The notes under the pieces are model-generated. The model was not told the origin of the DNA. It saw only the letters and a program-made list of their open reading frames with translations, and ran no database searches. From the NCBI GenBank assembly GCA_026706935.1, contig JAPOXV010000026.1, positions 1,145,721-1,209,720 on the forward strand: a stretch of 64,000 nucleotides of DNA, given 5' to 3'. Shown in pieces: positions 16,116-25,217 of the stretch. Source of the DNA: Gammaproteobacteria bacterium. GTDB taxonomy: Bacteria > Pseudomonadota > Gammaproteobacteria > Pseudomonadales > Azotimanducaceae. The first letter of the stretch is position 1. Every line of letters begins with the position of its first letter. The position numbers and the translations under genes were made by a program.

Positions 16116-17720
16116 ATGACCAATGCTGAACGTCGAAGTTTCTGGACATGGGGTCATGTTTCAGATGAACCGACGGATGAAGTACGTCTTGCTGCGGCGA
16201 AGGCAGCGTCGAAACGGACTGGCATTGAGGTGTTGCCACCACCCATTCCGAGTATCGACAGTATTTCACTACGCCCATCAAGACTTACAGTACCGACGTC
16301 ACTTAGAGACTTCGTCACCGACGCAAAGACTGATCGTATTACGCACACATACGGTGGACATTCGTTGGAACTCCTGAGAGCTATCAGAGGCCAGTTTGAC
16401 GAGCCACCAGACGCAGTGGCCTATCCAGAATCGGAGGATCAGCTAGAGAAAGCGCTGGAGTGGTGCGTAACGAACAAGATAACCGTAATACCCTATGGCG
16501 GAGGTACGAGTGTGGTTTGGGGTCTCAATGTACCAAGAGACTCGGAATATGCGGTAACTATAGACCTTGAGCGAATGAACCAGATTCTTGATATCGATGA
16601 GGTGTCGCGCGCCGCGAACTTTCAAGCGGGTATCTATGGTCCCGATCTCGAAGCTAAGTTAAAAACCAAGGGCTTGACGTTGCGCCACTATCCACAGTCA
16701 TTCCCGTGGTCCACAGTAGGCGGTTGGGTCGCGACTCGTTCAGGAGGCCACTATGCGACGAATCACACCCATATCGACGATTTTGTGGAATCGATACGAA
16801 TGCTGTCGCCGACGGGCTGGTACGAAAGCAGACGATTGCCAGGTAGCGGCGCGGGACCAAGTCCCGATCGTATGGTTATTGGCTCGGAAGGCACACTCGG
16901 GATCATCTCTTCGTGTTGGTTACGGTTGCAGAAACGACCGACCTATCGGGCGTCCGCGGGGGTTTTATTCCGCGATTGGTACGACGGTACTGAAGCAGTG
17001 CGAGCGATCGTTCAAACCAAGCTGCATCCTGCTAATTTGAGGATTCTTGATCCCGTTGAAGCTCAATCGGCTGCAGGTGTGACCGGATCGAAGGCGTTAT
17101 TAATCATCGGGTTCGAATCAGCGGATATACCTCAGCGGTATTTCATCGAGCAGGCAGTTGCGATCGCTCGGGATCATGGTGGAATGATCGATGATCAAGC
17201 TATCGTTGTTGACGACGGTAGTGGGAGTGCGACTGGTCGGGGAGGATCAGTAGGCGCATGGCGGAACGCATTTATCGGCGTGAATGCGGGTACGCACCTC
17301 GGCTTAGGCGTTCTATCGGATACGTTCGAGACGGCAATTACCTGGGATCGTTGGCCAAATTTTGATGAGACCATCCGCACACGGGTAGGCGCGCAATTGA
17401 AGGAGACGATAGGTCAAGGCGCTACCTTAAGCTGTCGTTTTACACACGTATACCCAGACGGACCAGCTCCGTACTACACGTTCTCTGGTCAAGTGCCGAT
17501 CGGTGAAGAGCATGCGATTTGGCATGCGATCAAGACCGCCGCGAATGATGCAATCGTTGATGCTGGTGGCACCGTGACGCACCACCATGCAGTTGGTCGG
17601 ATGCATAGGAACGCTTGGGAACGTCAGCGCCCAGAGCGATTTGGTGACATGCTTCGCGCGGTCAAAAGAACGCTCGATCCCGGCGGTAACCTTAATCCAG
17701 GTGTACTCGTCAACCCCTAG
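16116..17720 (+). CDS. FAD-linked oxidase, alkyldihydroxyacetonephosphate synthase-like
   Basis: This 534-residue flavoenzyme is of the vanillyl-alcohol-oxidase/PCMH family. The FAD-binding segments are VIPYGGGTSVVWGLN, FPWSTVGGWVATRSGGHYA and MVIGSEGTLGIIS. The C-terminal half resembles eukaryotic AGPS: RFTHVYPDGPAPYYTF, then THHHAVGRMHRNAWERQRP (the His tract used by AGPS for catalysis), and a closing TLDPGGNLNPGVL. AGPS exchanges the acyl chain of acyl-DHAP for a fatty alcohol in ether-lipid synthesis. Bacterial homologues may do this or act as other 2-hydroxyacid or lipid oxidases. It has no signal peptide. Its last 11 bases overlap the end of the convergent hydrolase gene. No acyl-DHAP partner is visible nearby. 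Confidence 0.82.
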   Translation: MTNAERRSFWTWGHVSDEPTDEVRLAAAKAASKRTGIEVLPPPIPSIDSISLRPSRLTVPTSLRDFVTDAKTDRITHTYGGHSLELLRAIRGQFDEPPDAVAYPESEDQLEKALEWCVTNKITVIPYGGGTSVVWGLNVPRDSEYAVTIDLERMNQILDIDEVSRAANFQAGIYGPDLEAKLKTKGLTLRHYPQSFPWSTVGGWVATRSGGHYATNHTHIDDFVESIRMLSPTGWYESRRLPGSGAGPSPDRMVIGSEGTLGIISSCWLRLQKRPTYRASAGVLFRDWYDGTEAVRAIVQTKLHPANLRILDPVEAQSAAGVTGSKALLIIGFESADIPQRYFIEQAVAIARDHGGMIDDQAIVVDDGSGSATGRGGSVGAWRNAFIGVNAGTHLGLGVLSDTFETAITWDRWPNFDETIRTRVGAQLKETIGQGATLSCRFTHVYPDGPAPYYTFSGQVPIGEEHAIWHAIKTAANDAIVDAGGTVTHHHAVGRMHRNAWERQRPERFGDMLRAVKRTLDPGGNLNPGVLVNP

Positions 17721-18621
17721 GATAACGGCGCTTCAGCCAATCAACCATGCCCTCGTTGACGTTGTCGACAGCATCATTCTGTACCCAGTGACCGGCGTTC
17801 GGTATCGTGATTAGGGTTAGTGAATCACTAACCCATAACCAAGTATCGTTGAGTGCGCCAGGTAGCAGAGCACCATCTTGAAGTCCGTGGAACATCAACA
17901 CAGGAACCTCGACCGGTGGGTACTCCGGCATGAACTCTTCGCCGGGTTTTGGGTAATTTGCCTTGTAGTAGTTCAGCATTGCTTCCATGCTAGAACGCTG
18001 GAACGCCTCGAGGTAGCGCCTCTTAACGTCGTCGTCTGAGAGTCTTCGACTTACACCTACCAAACCTTCTGGTGTCAGCATCTTGTGAGCATCAGGATGC
18101 TGAAAATCAAAGGCGTATTGACTAGCTCGCTGCTGTTCCTCTGAGTTAGCGAGTTCGCGAGCCAAACCACGAGGGTGAGGTAAGTTCAAGATGATTAGGT
18201 TCTCCACGATTTCCGGCATATTCATCGCGACGGACCACGCAACCGCACCTCCCCAATCATGTCCAACGACCGTAGCCGACGGCTGTTCTTGTGCCGCGAT
18301 GACCGCCGCAATGTCGCTACCGACCTTGTCCAGTGTGTAGTTTTCTACACCATCTGGCTTCGCCGAACGGTTGTAACCCCTAAGATCCACCGCGAGTACG
18401 TGATAGTCAGTACGTAACGCGTCCATTTGTTCACGCCACGTATACCAGTAATCAGGGAATCCATGAATCATTACGACGAGAGGCGCGTCTTTTGGTCCAA
18501 CCGTGACATAATGAATTGCAACACCGTCGTTGTCCACCATGTGATGTTCAACGAGATCGAATACGTCGGCCATGGCATGCACCGTGAGTAAGCAAGTTAT
18601 CGAGAGAATGAGTTTGCGCAA
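17710..18621 (-). CDS. Exported alpha/beta hydrolase (epoxide hydrolase-like)
   Basis: This is a 303-residue alpha/beta hydrolase. The oxyanion segment is MIHGFPDYWYTW; the nucleophile elbow VGHDWGGAVAW has Asp as nucleophile, as in epoxide hydrolases and haloalkane dehalogenases. The C-terminal IPNAGHWVQ carries the catalytic His, and HGLQDGALL the acid region. The N-terminus (LRKLILSITCLLTVHAMA) is a short signal peptide, but its start is a TTG at 18621 without a ribosome site. An ATG at 18570 would remove the signal. The HGFP..W and Asp nucleophile favour epoxide hydrolase activity; the substrate is unknown. It is divergent from alr and convergent with the AGPS-like gene. Confidence 0.85.
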   Translation of the reverse strand: MRKLILSITCLLTVHAMADVFDLVEHHMVDNDGVAIHYVTVGPKDAPLVVMIHGFPDYWYTWREQMDALRTDYHVLAVDLRGYNRSAKPDGVENYTLDKVGSDIAAVIAAQEQPSATVVGHDWGGAVAWSVAMNMPEIVENLIILNLPHPRGLARELANSEEQQRASQYAFDFQHPDAHKMLTPEGLVGVSRRLSDDDVKRRYLEAFQRSSMEAMLNYYKANYPKPGEEFMPEYPPVEVPVLMFHGLQDGALLPGALNDTWLWVSDSLTLITIPNAGHWVQNDAVDNVNEGMVDWLKRRYPRG

Positions 18622-18689
18622 GATGATTGTCGGGTTTTCACTCAGAAGCGATTATCACAAGTGACCATATGCAGTATGGTGATCGCAGC

Positions 18690-19730
18690 ATGAATTTCGC
18701 ACGCGTGCAGATCAATTTGGATGCTCTCGTTAGCAACTATCGACTTTTCCAATCGTGTGTCAAAGGGGAAGTTGGCGCGGTCGTTAAGGCGAACGGGTAC
18801 GGTTTAGGTGCAATACGTGTAGTCGAACGTCTCATCGCAGAAGGATGTCGTTCATTTTTTGTCGCAACGCTTGAAGAAGCACTAGCGCTTAAACCGAATC
18901 GAAACGTGGATATCTACGTTTTCGAACCCCCGTTGAACCCTGAAGGTATTAGGGCAACACTGAATGCAGGATGTATACCCGTCATCAATGAAGCCACGCA
19001 GCTTGACATGGCTCAGAAGGAGTCTATGCAGCGCATCGCGGTTCATATTGACACCGGGATGGCGCGATTGGGAATTCCGTGGCAATCGGTCGATTTGCAC
19101 CAACTACAGAACGCGAATGTACATTTATTAATGACACATCTCGCTTGCGCTGACGATCCGGACGATCCATTCAACGCAGAGCAGGCCGAACGATTTCAAA
19201 GGGTGGCGTGTCAACTTAAGGGTGTTCGCACCAGTATTGGTAATTCGGCAGGTACGCTAATAGGTGAGCAATTTCAAGGTGACGTAGTGCGTCCAGGGAT
19301 CGGCTTATATGGCGCAAATCCGTTCTCCAAGCGCGAGAACCCTACCTCGATCGTTGCGACGTGCGAGGCAAGAGTACTTGCGTTGCGGGACGTTGAAGCT
19401 GGCACGACTGTTGGTTATGGCAGGACCTATACCAGTCAAGAACCTTCGCGCATTGCTGTTGTCGGAATCGGTTATGCAGACGGTGTCCCACGCGTTCTAT
19501 CAAACAGAGGCAACTTCGCATTTGGCGCTAAACTGCTGCCCATTCGAGGATACATTTCCATGGATGTAACGCAACTAGACGTAACGACGTGTCCTGAACT
19601 GAAAATTGGCGACTGGGTAGAGTTTTTCGGCAAGAATATCGACTGTGACGACGTAGCGAAATCGGCAAATTCACTAGGTTACGAGTTTTTGACGGGTCTT
19701 GGAAAACGCGTTGAAAGGCGGTATGTATAA
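18690..19730 (+). CDS. alr: Alanine racemase
   Basis: This PLP enzyme interconverts L- and D-alanine for peptidoglycan. The PLP lysine is K33 in AVVKANGYGLG and the opposing base is Y262 in VGIGYADGVPR; VRPGIGLYGANPF is the usual phosphate-binding region. I chose the ATG at 18690 (MNFARVQINLDALVSNY), which gives the standard short N-terminus and a normal 346-residue length. In-frame starts at 18669 (ATG) and 18627 (TTG) would add non-conserved residues. It is divergent from the alpha/beta hydrolase, with the SDR gene 35 bases downstream. Confidence 0.93.
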   Translation: MNFARVQINLDALVSNYRLFQSCVKGEVGAVVKANGYGLGAIRVVERLIAEGCRSFFVATLEEALALKPNRNVDIYVFEPPLNPEGIRATLNAGCIPVINEATQLDMAQKESMQRIAVHIDTGMARLGIPWQSVDLHQLQNANVHLLMTHLACADDPDDPFNAEQAERFQRVACQLKGVRTSIGNSAGTLIGEQFQGDVVRPGIGLYGANPFSKRENPTSIVATCEARVLALRDVEAGTTVGYGRTYTSQEPSRIAVVGIGYADGVPRVLSNRGNFAFGAKLLPIRGYISMDVTQLDVTTCPELKIGDWVEFFGKNIDCDDVAKSANSLGYEFLTGLGKRVERRYV

Positions 19731-19765
19731 CTGCACATCTTTTCAAAATCCGGTACGAGAACCTC

Positions 19766-20578
19766 ATGGCGGAAGTGAATAAAAACGGTGTCTTAGCGGG
19801 ACAGGTGGCGGTCGTTACTGGCGCAAGTCGCGGAATTGGCGAAGCCATCGCACGTCGATTTGCGATGGAGGGCGCGAACGTGGTTGTATCCGCTCGAACC
19901 GTAGAGGAATCAGATCACTTTCTCGAAGGCACGATCAAACAAACTGTAAAGACGATCACTGATGCGGGTGGCGAAGCGGTCGCCATCAAATCAAATTTGG
20001 CAGATGAAACTGATCGCCGGGGATTGATTGAGCAAGCCATTGAGCACTACGGTCAAGTTGATATCTTGGTGAACAACGCTGCGGTGACCTGGTTCATTCC
20101 AGTCGTCGACTTCGGCGAAAAGCGCTTTCGTACGATGATGGACGTTCAGGTGTGGGCGCCTTTCGAGCTTGCACAGATGTGCTTGCCCGGCATGCTTGAG
20201 CGTGGCCGCGGTTGGATCTTGAACATTTCATCGCATGCAGCCATTCATCCGGTTGCTAAGGCGCCTGGCGGCCACGGCGGTACTGTATACGGCATGTGCA
20301 AAGCAGCGCTTGAGAGATTTACGACGGGTCTTGCACAAGAGGCTTTTGGATCGGGCGTTGGAGTCAACGTCATATCGCCTGGATTGGTCGCAACGCCTGG
20401 TGTCGTGCACCACAAGCTAATCAACGAAGCCAATAAGGATCGCGTCACGCCTGTGGAGCACATGGCCGAAGCTTGTCTGCGCCTCTGCAACGGCGATCCG
20501 AACGAGATTACCGGTCGTATCGCTTACGCGGATGAGGTGATTGCCGAGTTCAAGCTCGATCCAGCAGACCTAATTTAA
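19766..20578 (+). CDS. Short-chain dehydrogenase/reductase
   Basis: This is a 270-residue classical SDR. The cofactor motif TGASRGIG is at residues 18-25; the NNAA motif is followed by WFIPVVDF. The catalytic residues are Ser155 or Ser156 (ILNISSHAA), Y175 and K179 (YGMCK). A PG motif (ISPGLVATPG) and a typical C-terminus are present. The Arg at TGASRG with a Ser/Arg-rich second strand (VVVSARTVEES) favours NADP(H). The order of segments resembles HSDL2-type or acyl-chain reductases, but the substrate cannot be set. It is 35 bases after alr on the same strand and may be co-transcribed. Confidence 0.9.
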   Translation: MAEVNKNGVLAGQVAVVTGASRGIGEAIARRFAMEGANVVVSARTVEESDHFLEGTIKQTVKTITDAGGEAVAIKSNLADETDRRGLIEQAIEHYGQVDILVNNAAVTWFIPVVDFGEKRFRTMMDVQVWAPFELAQMCLPGMLERGRGWILNISSHAAIHPVAKAPGGHGGTVYGMCKAALERFTTGLAQEAFGSGVGVNVISPGLVATPGVVHHKLINEANKDRVTPVEHMAEACLRLCNGDPNEITGRIAYADEVIAEFKLDPADLI

Positions 20579-20639
20579 GGAACGTTAGATCACACTTTCG
20601 TTCTAACCTAAAGAGAAAGTTGAATGTCGGTACTCTCTG

Positions 20640-22040
20640 ATGAGTGATCCTTTACATAACGAGTTCGCGCCCGATTCGATCGAAGCAAGATCACTTCGAT
20701 ATCTGATTAACCCGAATTCGAACCTTGCGGATGTAAAGCGCCGCGGACCCAACGTTCATGTTCGCGCCGAAGGTGTTTATCTATGGGACAACCAAGGTAA
20801 ACAATACATTGAAGGGCTCGCAGGGCTTTGGTGTACAGCGTTGGGTTACGGCGTAAAAGAACTCGGTGAGGTCGCGAAGCAGCAGATCGAAAAGCTTGCG
20901 TATTCCCAGCTTTTCACTGGCATTACCAACGAACCGAGCGTCCAACTCGCGGAAATGTTGATGAACATGGTCCCGATCGATGCGGGACGAGTGTTTTTTG
21001 GCCTATCTGGATCAGACGCCAACGACACGCAAGTGAAGCTACAGTGGCACTATTCCAATCTGATCGGCCGACCAGAACGAAAAAAGATCATTTCGCGATG
21101 GAACGCCTATCACGGTGTCACTGTAGTAAGCGGTAGTTTGACTGGATTGCCACCTTTCCACAAGAACTTCGATCTGCCGATTGATCGAGTGAAGCACACC
21201 AATTCACCTTTTTATTACCGCGAAGCAAAGGAAGGCGAAACTGAAGATGAGTTTACGACGCGATTAGCGAACAATCTTGAAGATCTCATCGTTGAAGAAG
21301 GACCGGAAACCGTCGCAGCTTTTATTGCTGAACCGATTCTTGGGGCAGGTGGCGTGATCGTTCCTCCGGACGGATACTACGAGAAGATTCAGCGCGTACT
21401 ATCGAAATACCAAATCCACTTTATCTCAGATGAAGTAATCAATGGTTTCGGAAGGACCGGTAATCGCTTCGGATGTCAGACTATGGGCATCGAGCCGACG
21501 ACGATGAGTGTCGCAAAGGCGCTCTCAAGTGCATACCTCCCGATCAGCGCGGTCATCATTCCTGAGTTCATGTATGACGTCTTCGAACGCGCGACGGAGG
21601 AGTCAAAGTTGTTTGGTCACGGCTTCACGTATTCGGGACATCCTGTTGCTGCGGCCGTCGCTGTGCGTAATCTGGAATTAATGGAGGAGCGCGGCATCTA
21701 TGATCATGTACGAACGATATCGCCAGCTTTTCAGGAGCGGCTGCGCAGCTTTGAAACTCATCCACTCGTTGGAAATGTTCGTGGAGAAGGGCTGATAGGT
21801 GCGATAGAGTTAGTTAAGAACAAGGCGACTCGTGAATCGTTTGACGCCAAACATGCAGTTGGTGTCCATTGCATGGATCGGTGCCGCACCCACGGGTTGA
21901 TTTCGCGCGCCGTTGCAGGCGATTCGCTCGCGTTTTGTCCACCGTTGATCATCACTGAAGATCAGATCGACGAGATGTTCTCGAAGTTTGAAAGAGCCTT
22001 AGACGACACGTTGAAGTACGTAGGTGCGCTAGACGATTAG
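20640..22040 (+). CDS. Class III omega-aminotransferase
   Basis: This is a 466-residue fold-type I aminotransferase of the omega-amino-acid/polyamine branch. The PLP lysine is K293 (SVAKALSSAYLPISAV), the ring-nitrogen Asp is D264 in ISDEVINGFGRTG, and the phosphate region is LSGSDANDTQVKLQW. The N-terminal block YLINPNSNLADVKRRGP and GVYLWDNQGKQYIEGLAGLW match enzymes that move the amino group of beta-alanine, putrescine, taurine or amines to pyruvate. It is cytoplasmic, probably a dimer or tetramer, and of full length. It stands alone, so the donor substrate is undetermined. Confidence 0.9.
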   Translation: MSDPLHNEFAPDSIEARSLRYLINPNSNLADVKRRGPNVHVRAEGVYLWDNQGKQYIEGLAGLWCTALGYGVKELGEVAKQQIEKLAYSQLFTGITNEPSVQLAEMLMNMVPIDAGRVFFGLSGSDANDTQVKLQWHYSNLIGRPERKKIISRWNAYHGVTVVSGSLTGLPPFHKNFDLPIDRVKHTNSPFYYREAKEGETEDEFTTRLANNLEDLIVEEGPETVAAFIAEPILGAGGVIVPPDGYYEKIQRVLSKYQIHFISDEVINGFGRTGNRFGCQTMGIEPTTMSVAKALSSAYLPISAVIIPEFMYDVFERATEESKLFGHGFTYSGHPVAAAVAVRNLELMEERGIYDHVRTISPAFQERLRSFETHPLVGNVRGEGLIGAIELVKNKATRESFDAKHAVGVHCMDRCRTHGLISRAVAGDSLAFCPPLIITEDQIDEMFSKFERALDDTLKYVGALDD

Positions 22041-22245
22041 CAGACTTACTGTCGCAAAATCGTCTCTATCAACAGGTAGGTTCTGTCACTCGCTCTCTAA
22101 TTGAACGAATCGCGACCGTGTGATCGACACATAGTCGTGGATGGTCGTGAACCCGAATTCATGTTGTGATCGACGAGAGTGTTTCGGTTCCTCTTAACTT
22201 TTTCAACGATGCCAATCTTTGATGCGTCACACGACGTGGTGTTCG

Positions 22246-23376
22246 TTAAGCGGATACGCCAACCTTGGTTTCGGCGACCAGTAAATCTACGACGGTTCGC
22301 AGAGACTCTCTCTCACTTGCGCCATCCAGTTCCGCCAATTTCATCGCGTCAAACTGACGGTCAGCGCTCGTACCACGAGCCAAGATAGACGCGATAGATG
22401 CGAGTTCTGTTTCGCACTCACAGATTTGCGCACTTGTTTTTAGTACGTCTAGTAGCTCTTCAACCAATTCACCGACTATTCGTCGTTCGTTCGTTGTCGG
22501 GTCCGCGAAAAAAGCCAGGATGCCGTAACGTTGCGCATGCCAACGGTTTTCTTCGATTAACTGGCGACTCTGTGGATTAGGTAATGCTCCTCTCTCATCA
22601 AGTGTCTGAAGATGATGAATCAAACACACATACAGTGCAGTTATCGCAACAGCATCCTCAACTAACGAGCACGTGTCGCAAATTCGAAGTTCGATTGTCG
22701 GATATTTAGCTGACGGGCGGATATCCCACCATAGTTCCGTTCCGTCGTTTATGAAATCTAGAGATTCCAGCTCGTCTATGACTTGCTGATAGTCTGACCA
22801 GGAGCTTAAATACGGTGGGATACCCGTTCGAGGTAAACCGCTGAGGTAATTTAGTCGAAATGATCTAAAACCGGTCTGACGACCTTCAACGATAGGTGAG
22901 GATGCGCTGAGAACACAGAAAAGTGGCATGTAGTGCCGTATAGTCGACATGACGCGAATGCGTTGATCTTCGTCACCAAAACCGACATGAATGTGCATAC
23001 CGGAAACCAAGACGCGCCGGACAGCATCTTGCATCCGCAGTTCGAATTCTTCGTACCGTTCCTTTGGTGTAGGGGATTGTTCTTGCCACTTGGCAAATGG
23101 ATGCATGGAAGCCGCGATTACCGCCGCATCGTGATCTTGTGCCGCGTTTAACACGATGCGACGTGTTTCAAGTAAAGAGTCTCGAAGTTCGCCAATCGAC
23201 GAACAAACTTTTGTGTTGGTCTCGATCTGCGTGTTTAGAAACTCATGGACGATCCGGTGCGGTCCGGCATTCCGTTCACATGCCTCAAATATCGCTTCAG
23301 TCGGTTGCGAGATCAAGTCTCGCGTAATCGGATCGACCAAGAAGAACTCTTCTTCGACTCCAATCGTGAATTTCAT
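22246..23376 (-). CDS. YbdK-type carboxylate-amine (glutamate-cysteine) ligase
   Basis: This 376-residue GCS2-family ligase resembles E. coli YbdK. The N-terminal IGVEEEFFLVDPITRDL supplies metal-binding glutamates. HPFAKWQEQSPTPKERY, SGMHIHVGFGDEDQRI, FRSFRLNYLSGLPRTGIPPYL and LWWDIRPSAKYPTIELRICDT follow in family order. YbdK has weak gamma-glutamyl-cysteine ligase activity; the physiological role is often unclear, and some members make other amide bonds. The product is cytoplasmic, with an ATG start. The C-terminal 20 residues look variable. The gene stands alone and converges on the aminotransferase gene. Confidence 0.92.
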   Translation of the reverse strand: MKFTIGVEEEFFLVDPITRDLISQPTEAIFEACERNAGPHRIVHEFLNTQIETNTKVCSSIGELRDSLLETRRIVLNAAQDHDAAVIAASMHPFAKWQEQSPTPKERYEEFELRMQDAVRRVLVSGMHIHVGFGDEDQRIRVMSTIRHYMPLFCVLSASSPIVEGRQTGFRSFRLNYLSGLPRTGIPPYLSSWSDYQQVIDELESLDFINDGTELWWDIRPSAKYPTIELRICDTCSLVEDAVAITALYVCLIHHLQTLDERGALPNPQSRQLIEENRWHAQRYGILAFFADPTTNERRIVGELVEELLDVLKTSAQICECETELASIASILARGTSADRQFDAMKLAELDGASERESLRTVVDLLVAETKVGVSA

Positions 23377-23758
23377 GATCCAATCCGTTGATGCATACGG
23401 TTAAAAGGTTTCGAGAGACAGCTTATTTATGAGCGCCATACATAGAGGGTTCCGTTTCACCGTCTATCGATAACCAGAGAAACGTTTCATGGCCATTCAG
23501 TTTTCAATGTGATTTACGATTCGCGAAAGATCACCTGACGCTTGATCACTTCGTCGTCGTCATCGAGATGGAGCGTTACTCGTACACGTTTATGTGGTTA
23601 GGACGACTCCTGCCATCCCTTGAGCGAGTCGTGATCAACGTCAATTAACACCTCGTTCGGTCAATCATCATCGCAGTGCAATCCCCATCGTTCACGTCTT
23701 GATCGAAAAGCACAGGATATAGACGTCGTCTATTGACTATTAACCGAGCCGCTCATTA
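23377..23758. other. 382-base gap, no clear gene
   Basis: No RNA gene, repeat or intact gene is seen. On the minus strand, 23514-23651 reads as two short protein-like segments (VLIDVDHDSLKGWQESS, then VRVTLHLDDDDEVIKRQV) in one frame broken by a TAA. This could be a remnant of a lost gene, but it is too short to assign. Confidence 0.4.
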
Positions 23759-24997
23759 TTAGTCAACAATCGCTTGCCGAACCGCGTTTTCAAAATCGTA
23801 CTGTGCCCCGGCGTGTGATTGCTGCAACATTAGAACTCCCGTGAGCTCCTCGGCCGGGTCGGTCCACGAACGCGTGCCGAACGCTCCACCCCAACCAAAT
23901 GCGCCGGCGCTACGACGGCTGTTCGCAGCGATTGGATCTAGTACCACCGCGACGGTGTAACCAAATCCCTGCCCACGAGCGTTCTGCGTAAACCCTTGAA
24001 AAAGGTCACCTACATGATTGCTTGCGAACGTTTCAACTGAGCGGGACCCGAGCAAGCGATTGCCGAATAGCTCACCGCCATTTGCCAGCATTTGCTCGAA
24101 GTGGAGATAGTCTCGCGTGGTGCTAGATAGTCCAAAGGAACCAGAGAAGTAACTGGTCTCCCGATTGAACCGAGACATGTCACGACCCTGAATTACTACA
24201 CGCCGTTCCACCTTCGAAGCGGGTACGTTGTAGTGTGTGTCCTTCATATCCAACGGATCGAAAATCCGCGTCTGCACAAATTCGTTGAAGGGCATGCCCG
24301 AGACGATTTCTACGATGCGTGCGACAACGTCCAGCCCAGTTCCGCCGCTGTAGGTCCAACGTGACCCGGGCTGGAAATCCAATATGCTCGTTCCGAGGGT
24401 CGGTATGTAGCTCGCAAGCGATTCGCGCTGACGCGGTTGTGATTGCATGGAGCCCAATCCACCACTACCCAGCCCTGACGTGTGAGTCAACAAATGTTCG
24501 ATGGTGATAGGAGACTGTGCTGGAACCAATCGATGCTCGGGTGGATTTTGTCGGTCGAAAGAGAATGGACTGATGTTTTGGTCCACAGGTTCTTTCAATA
24601 CGGCTACCTGCATCTCAGCGAACTCGGGAATGTAATCGGAAACCGGATCGTTCGGCCGTATCAAGCCTTCCTCGATCATCAACATCGCGGCAACGCCCAA
24701 GACGGGCTTCGTTGACGACATCATGACGAAGAGCGCGTCCTTTGACATTGGCGTTTCTTCTTCAACGTTCATCAGGCCGTACGCCTTGAAGTGAACGACC
24801 TTACCGCGACGCGCAACGGCAGTAACCGCACCTTGGATATTGCCAGCTTCAATATGTCGATGCATAGCTGTGTCAATCCGGAGCAGTCGGTCCGATGACA
24901 TCCCGACTGCTTCGGGTTCTGCGACTGGGATCTCTCCTCCGGCAGCTGCGCAGGCTGCGATCAACCATATCGCTATGAGCCAATTTCGAATTTGCAT
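23759..24997 (-). CDS. Exported serine beta-lactamase-like hydrolase (class C/esterase type)
   Basis: The ATG at 24997 has GAGAGG 7 bases upstream; an ATG five codons earlier lacks one. The 412-residue product has a signal sequence with a possible lipobox (LIAAC, C16), so it may be a periplasmic lipoprotein. The S-x-x-K nucleophile motif is S94-S-T-K97 (VMMSSTKPVLGVAAMLMIEEG). The tyrosine motif region WTYSGGTGLDVVARIV has Gly where beta-lactamases carry Asn, and GAFGWGGAFGTRSW marks the C-terminal block. Such variants (EstB-like, LACTB-like, D-aminopeptidase) usually hydrolyse esters or peptides rather than antibiotics. The substrate is unknown. Confidence 0.88.
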   Translation of the reverse strand: MQIRNWLIAIWLIAACAAAGGEIPVAEPEAVGMSSDRLLRIDTAMHRHIEAGNIQGAVTAVARRGKVVHFKAYGLMNVEEETPMSKDALFVMMSSTKPVLGVAAMLMIEEGLIRPNDPVSDYIPEFAEMQVAVLKEPVDQNISPFSFDRQNPPEHRLVPAQSPITIEHLLTHTSGLGSGGLGSMQSQPRQRESLASYIPTLGTSILDFQPGSRWTYSGGTGLDVVARIVEIVSGMPFNEFVQTRIFDPLDMKDTHYNVPASKVERRVVIQGRDMSRFNRETSYFSGSFGLSSTTRDYLHFEQMLANGGELFGNRLLGSRSVETFASNHVGDLFQGFTQNARGQGFGYTVAVVLDPIAANSRRSAGAFGWGGAFGTRSWTDPAEELTGVLMLQQSHAGAQYDFENAVRQAIVD

Positions 24998-25217
24998 GCT
25001 GGCGCCTCTCATATCCGCTAATCTGTGGATGATTTAACGTATGAGTTGCTAGGACTTAATAGGCGAATTCGCATCCCAATCATTCAGAGCGCTTCCCCGA
25101 CGATCGTCGAGAGAGGCAGCGAAGTTTTGCGAAGCGCTTATATTGAAGGCTCGAATCTTCGGCAATCCGTGGTGCAGTCCGATGAGCTGCAGTCTGGCGC
25201 GGAAACGGCTCCTACCT

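Noticed and set aside
20584-20607. GTTAGA/TCTAAC hairpin after the SDR gene
   Set aside because: 6-bp AT-rich stem with a 12-base loop and no T-run; not a convincing terminator.
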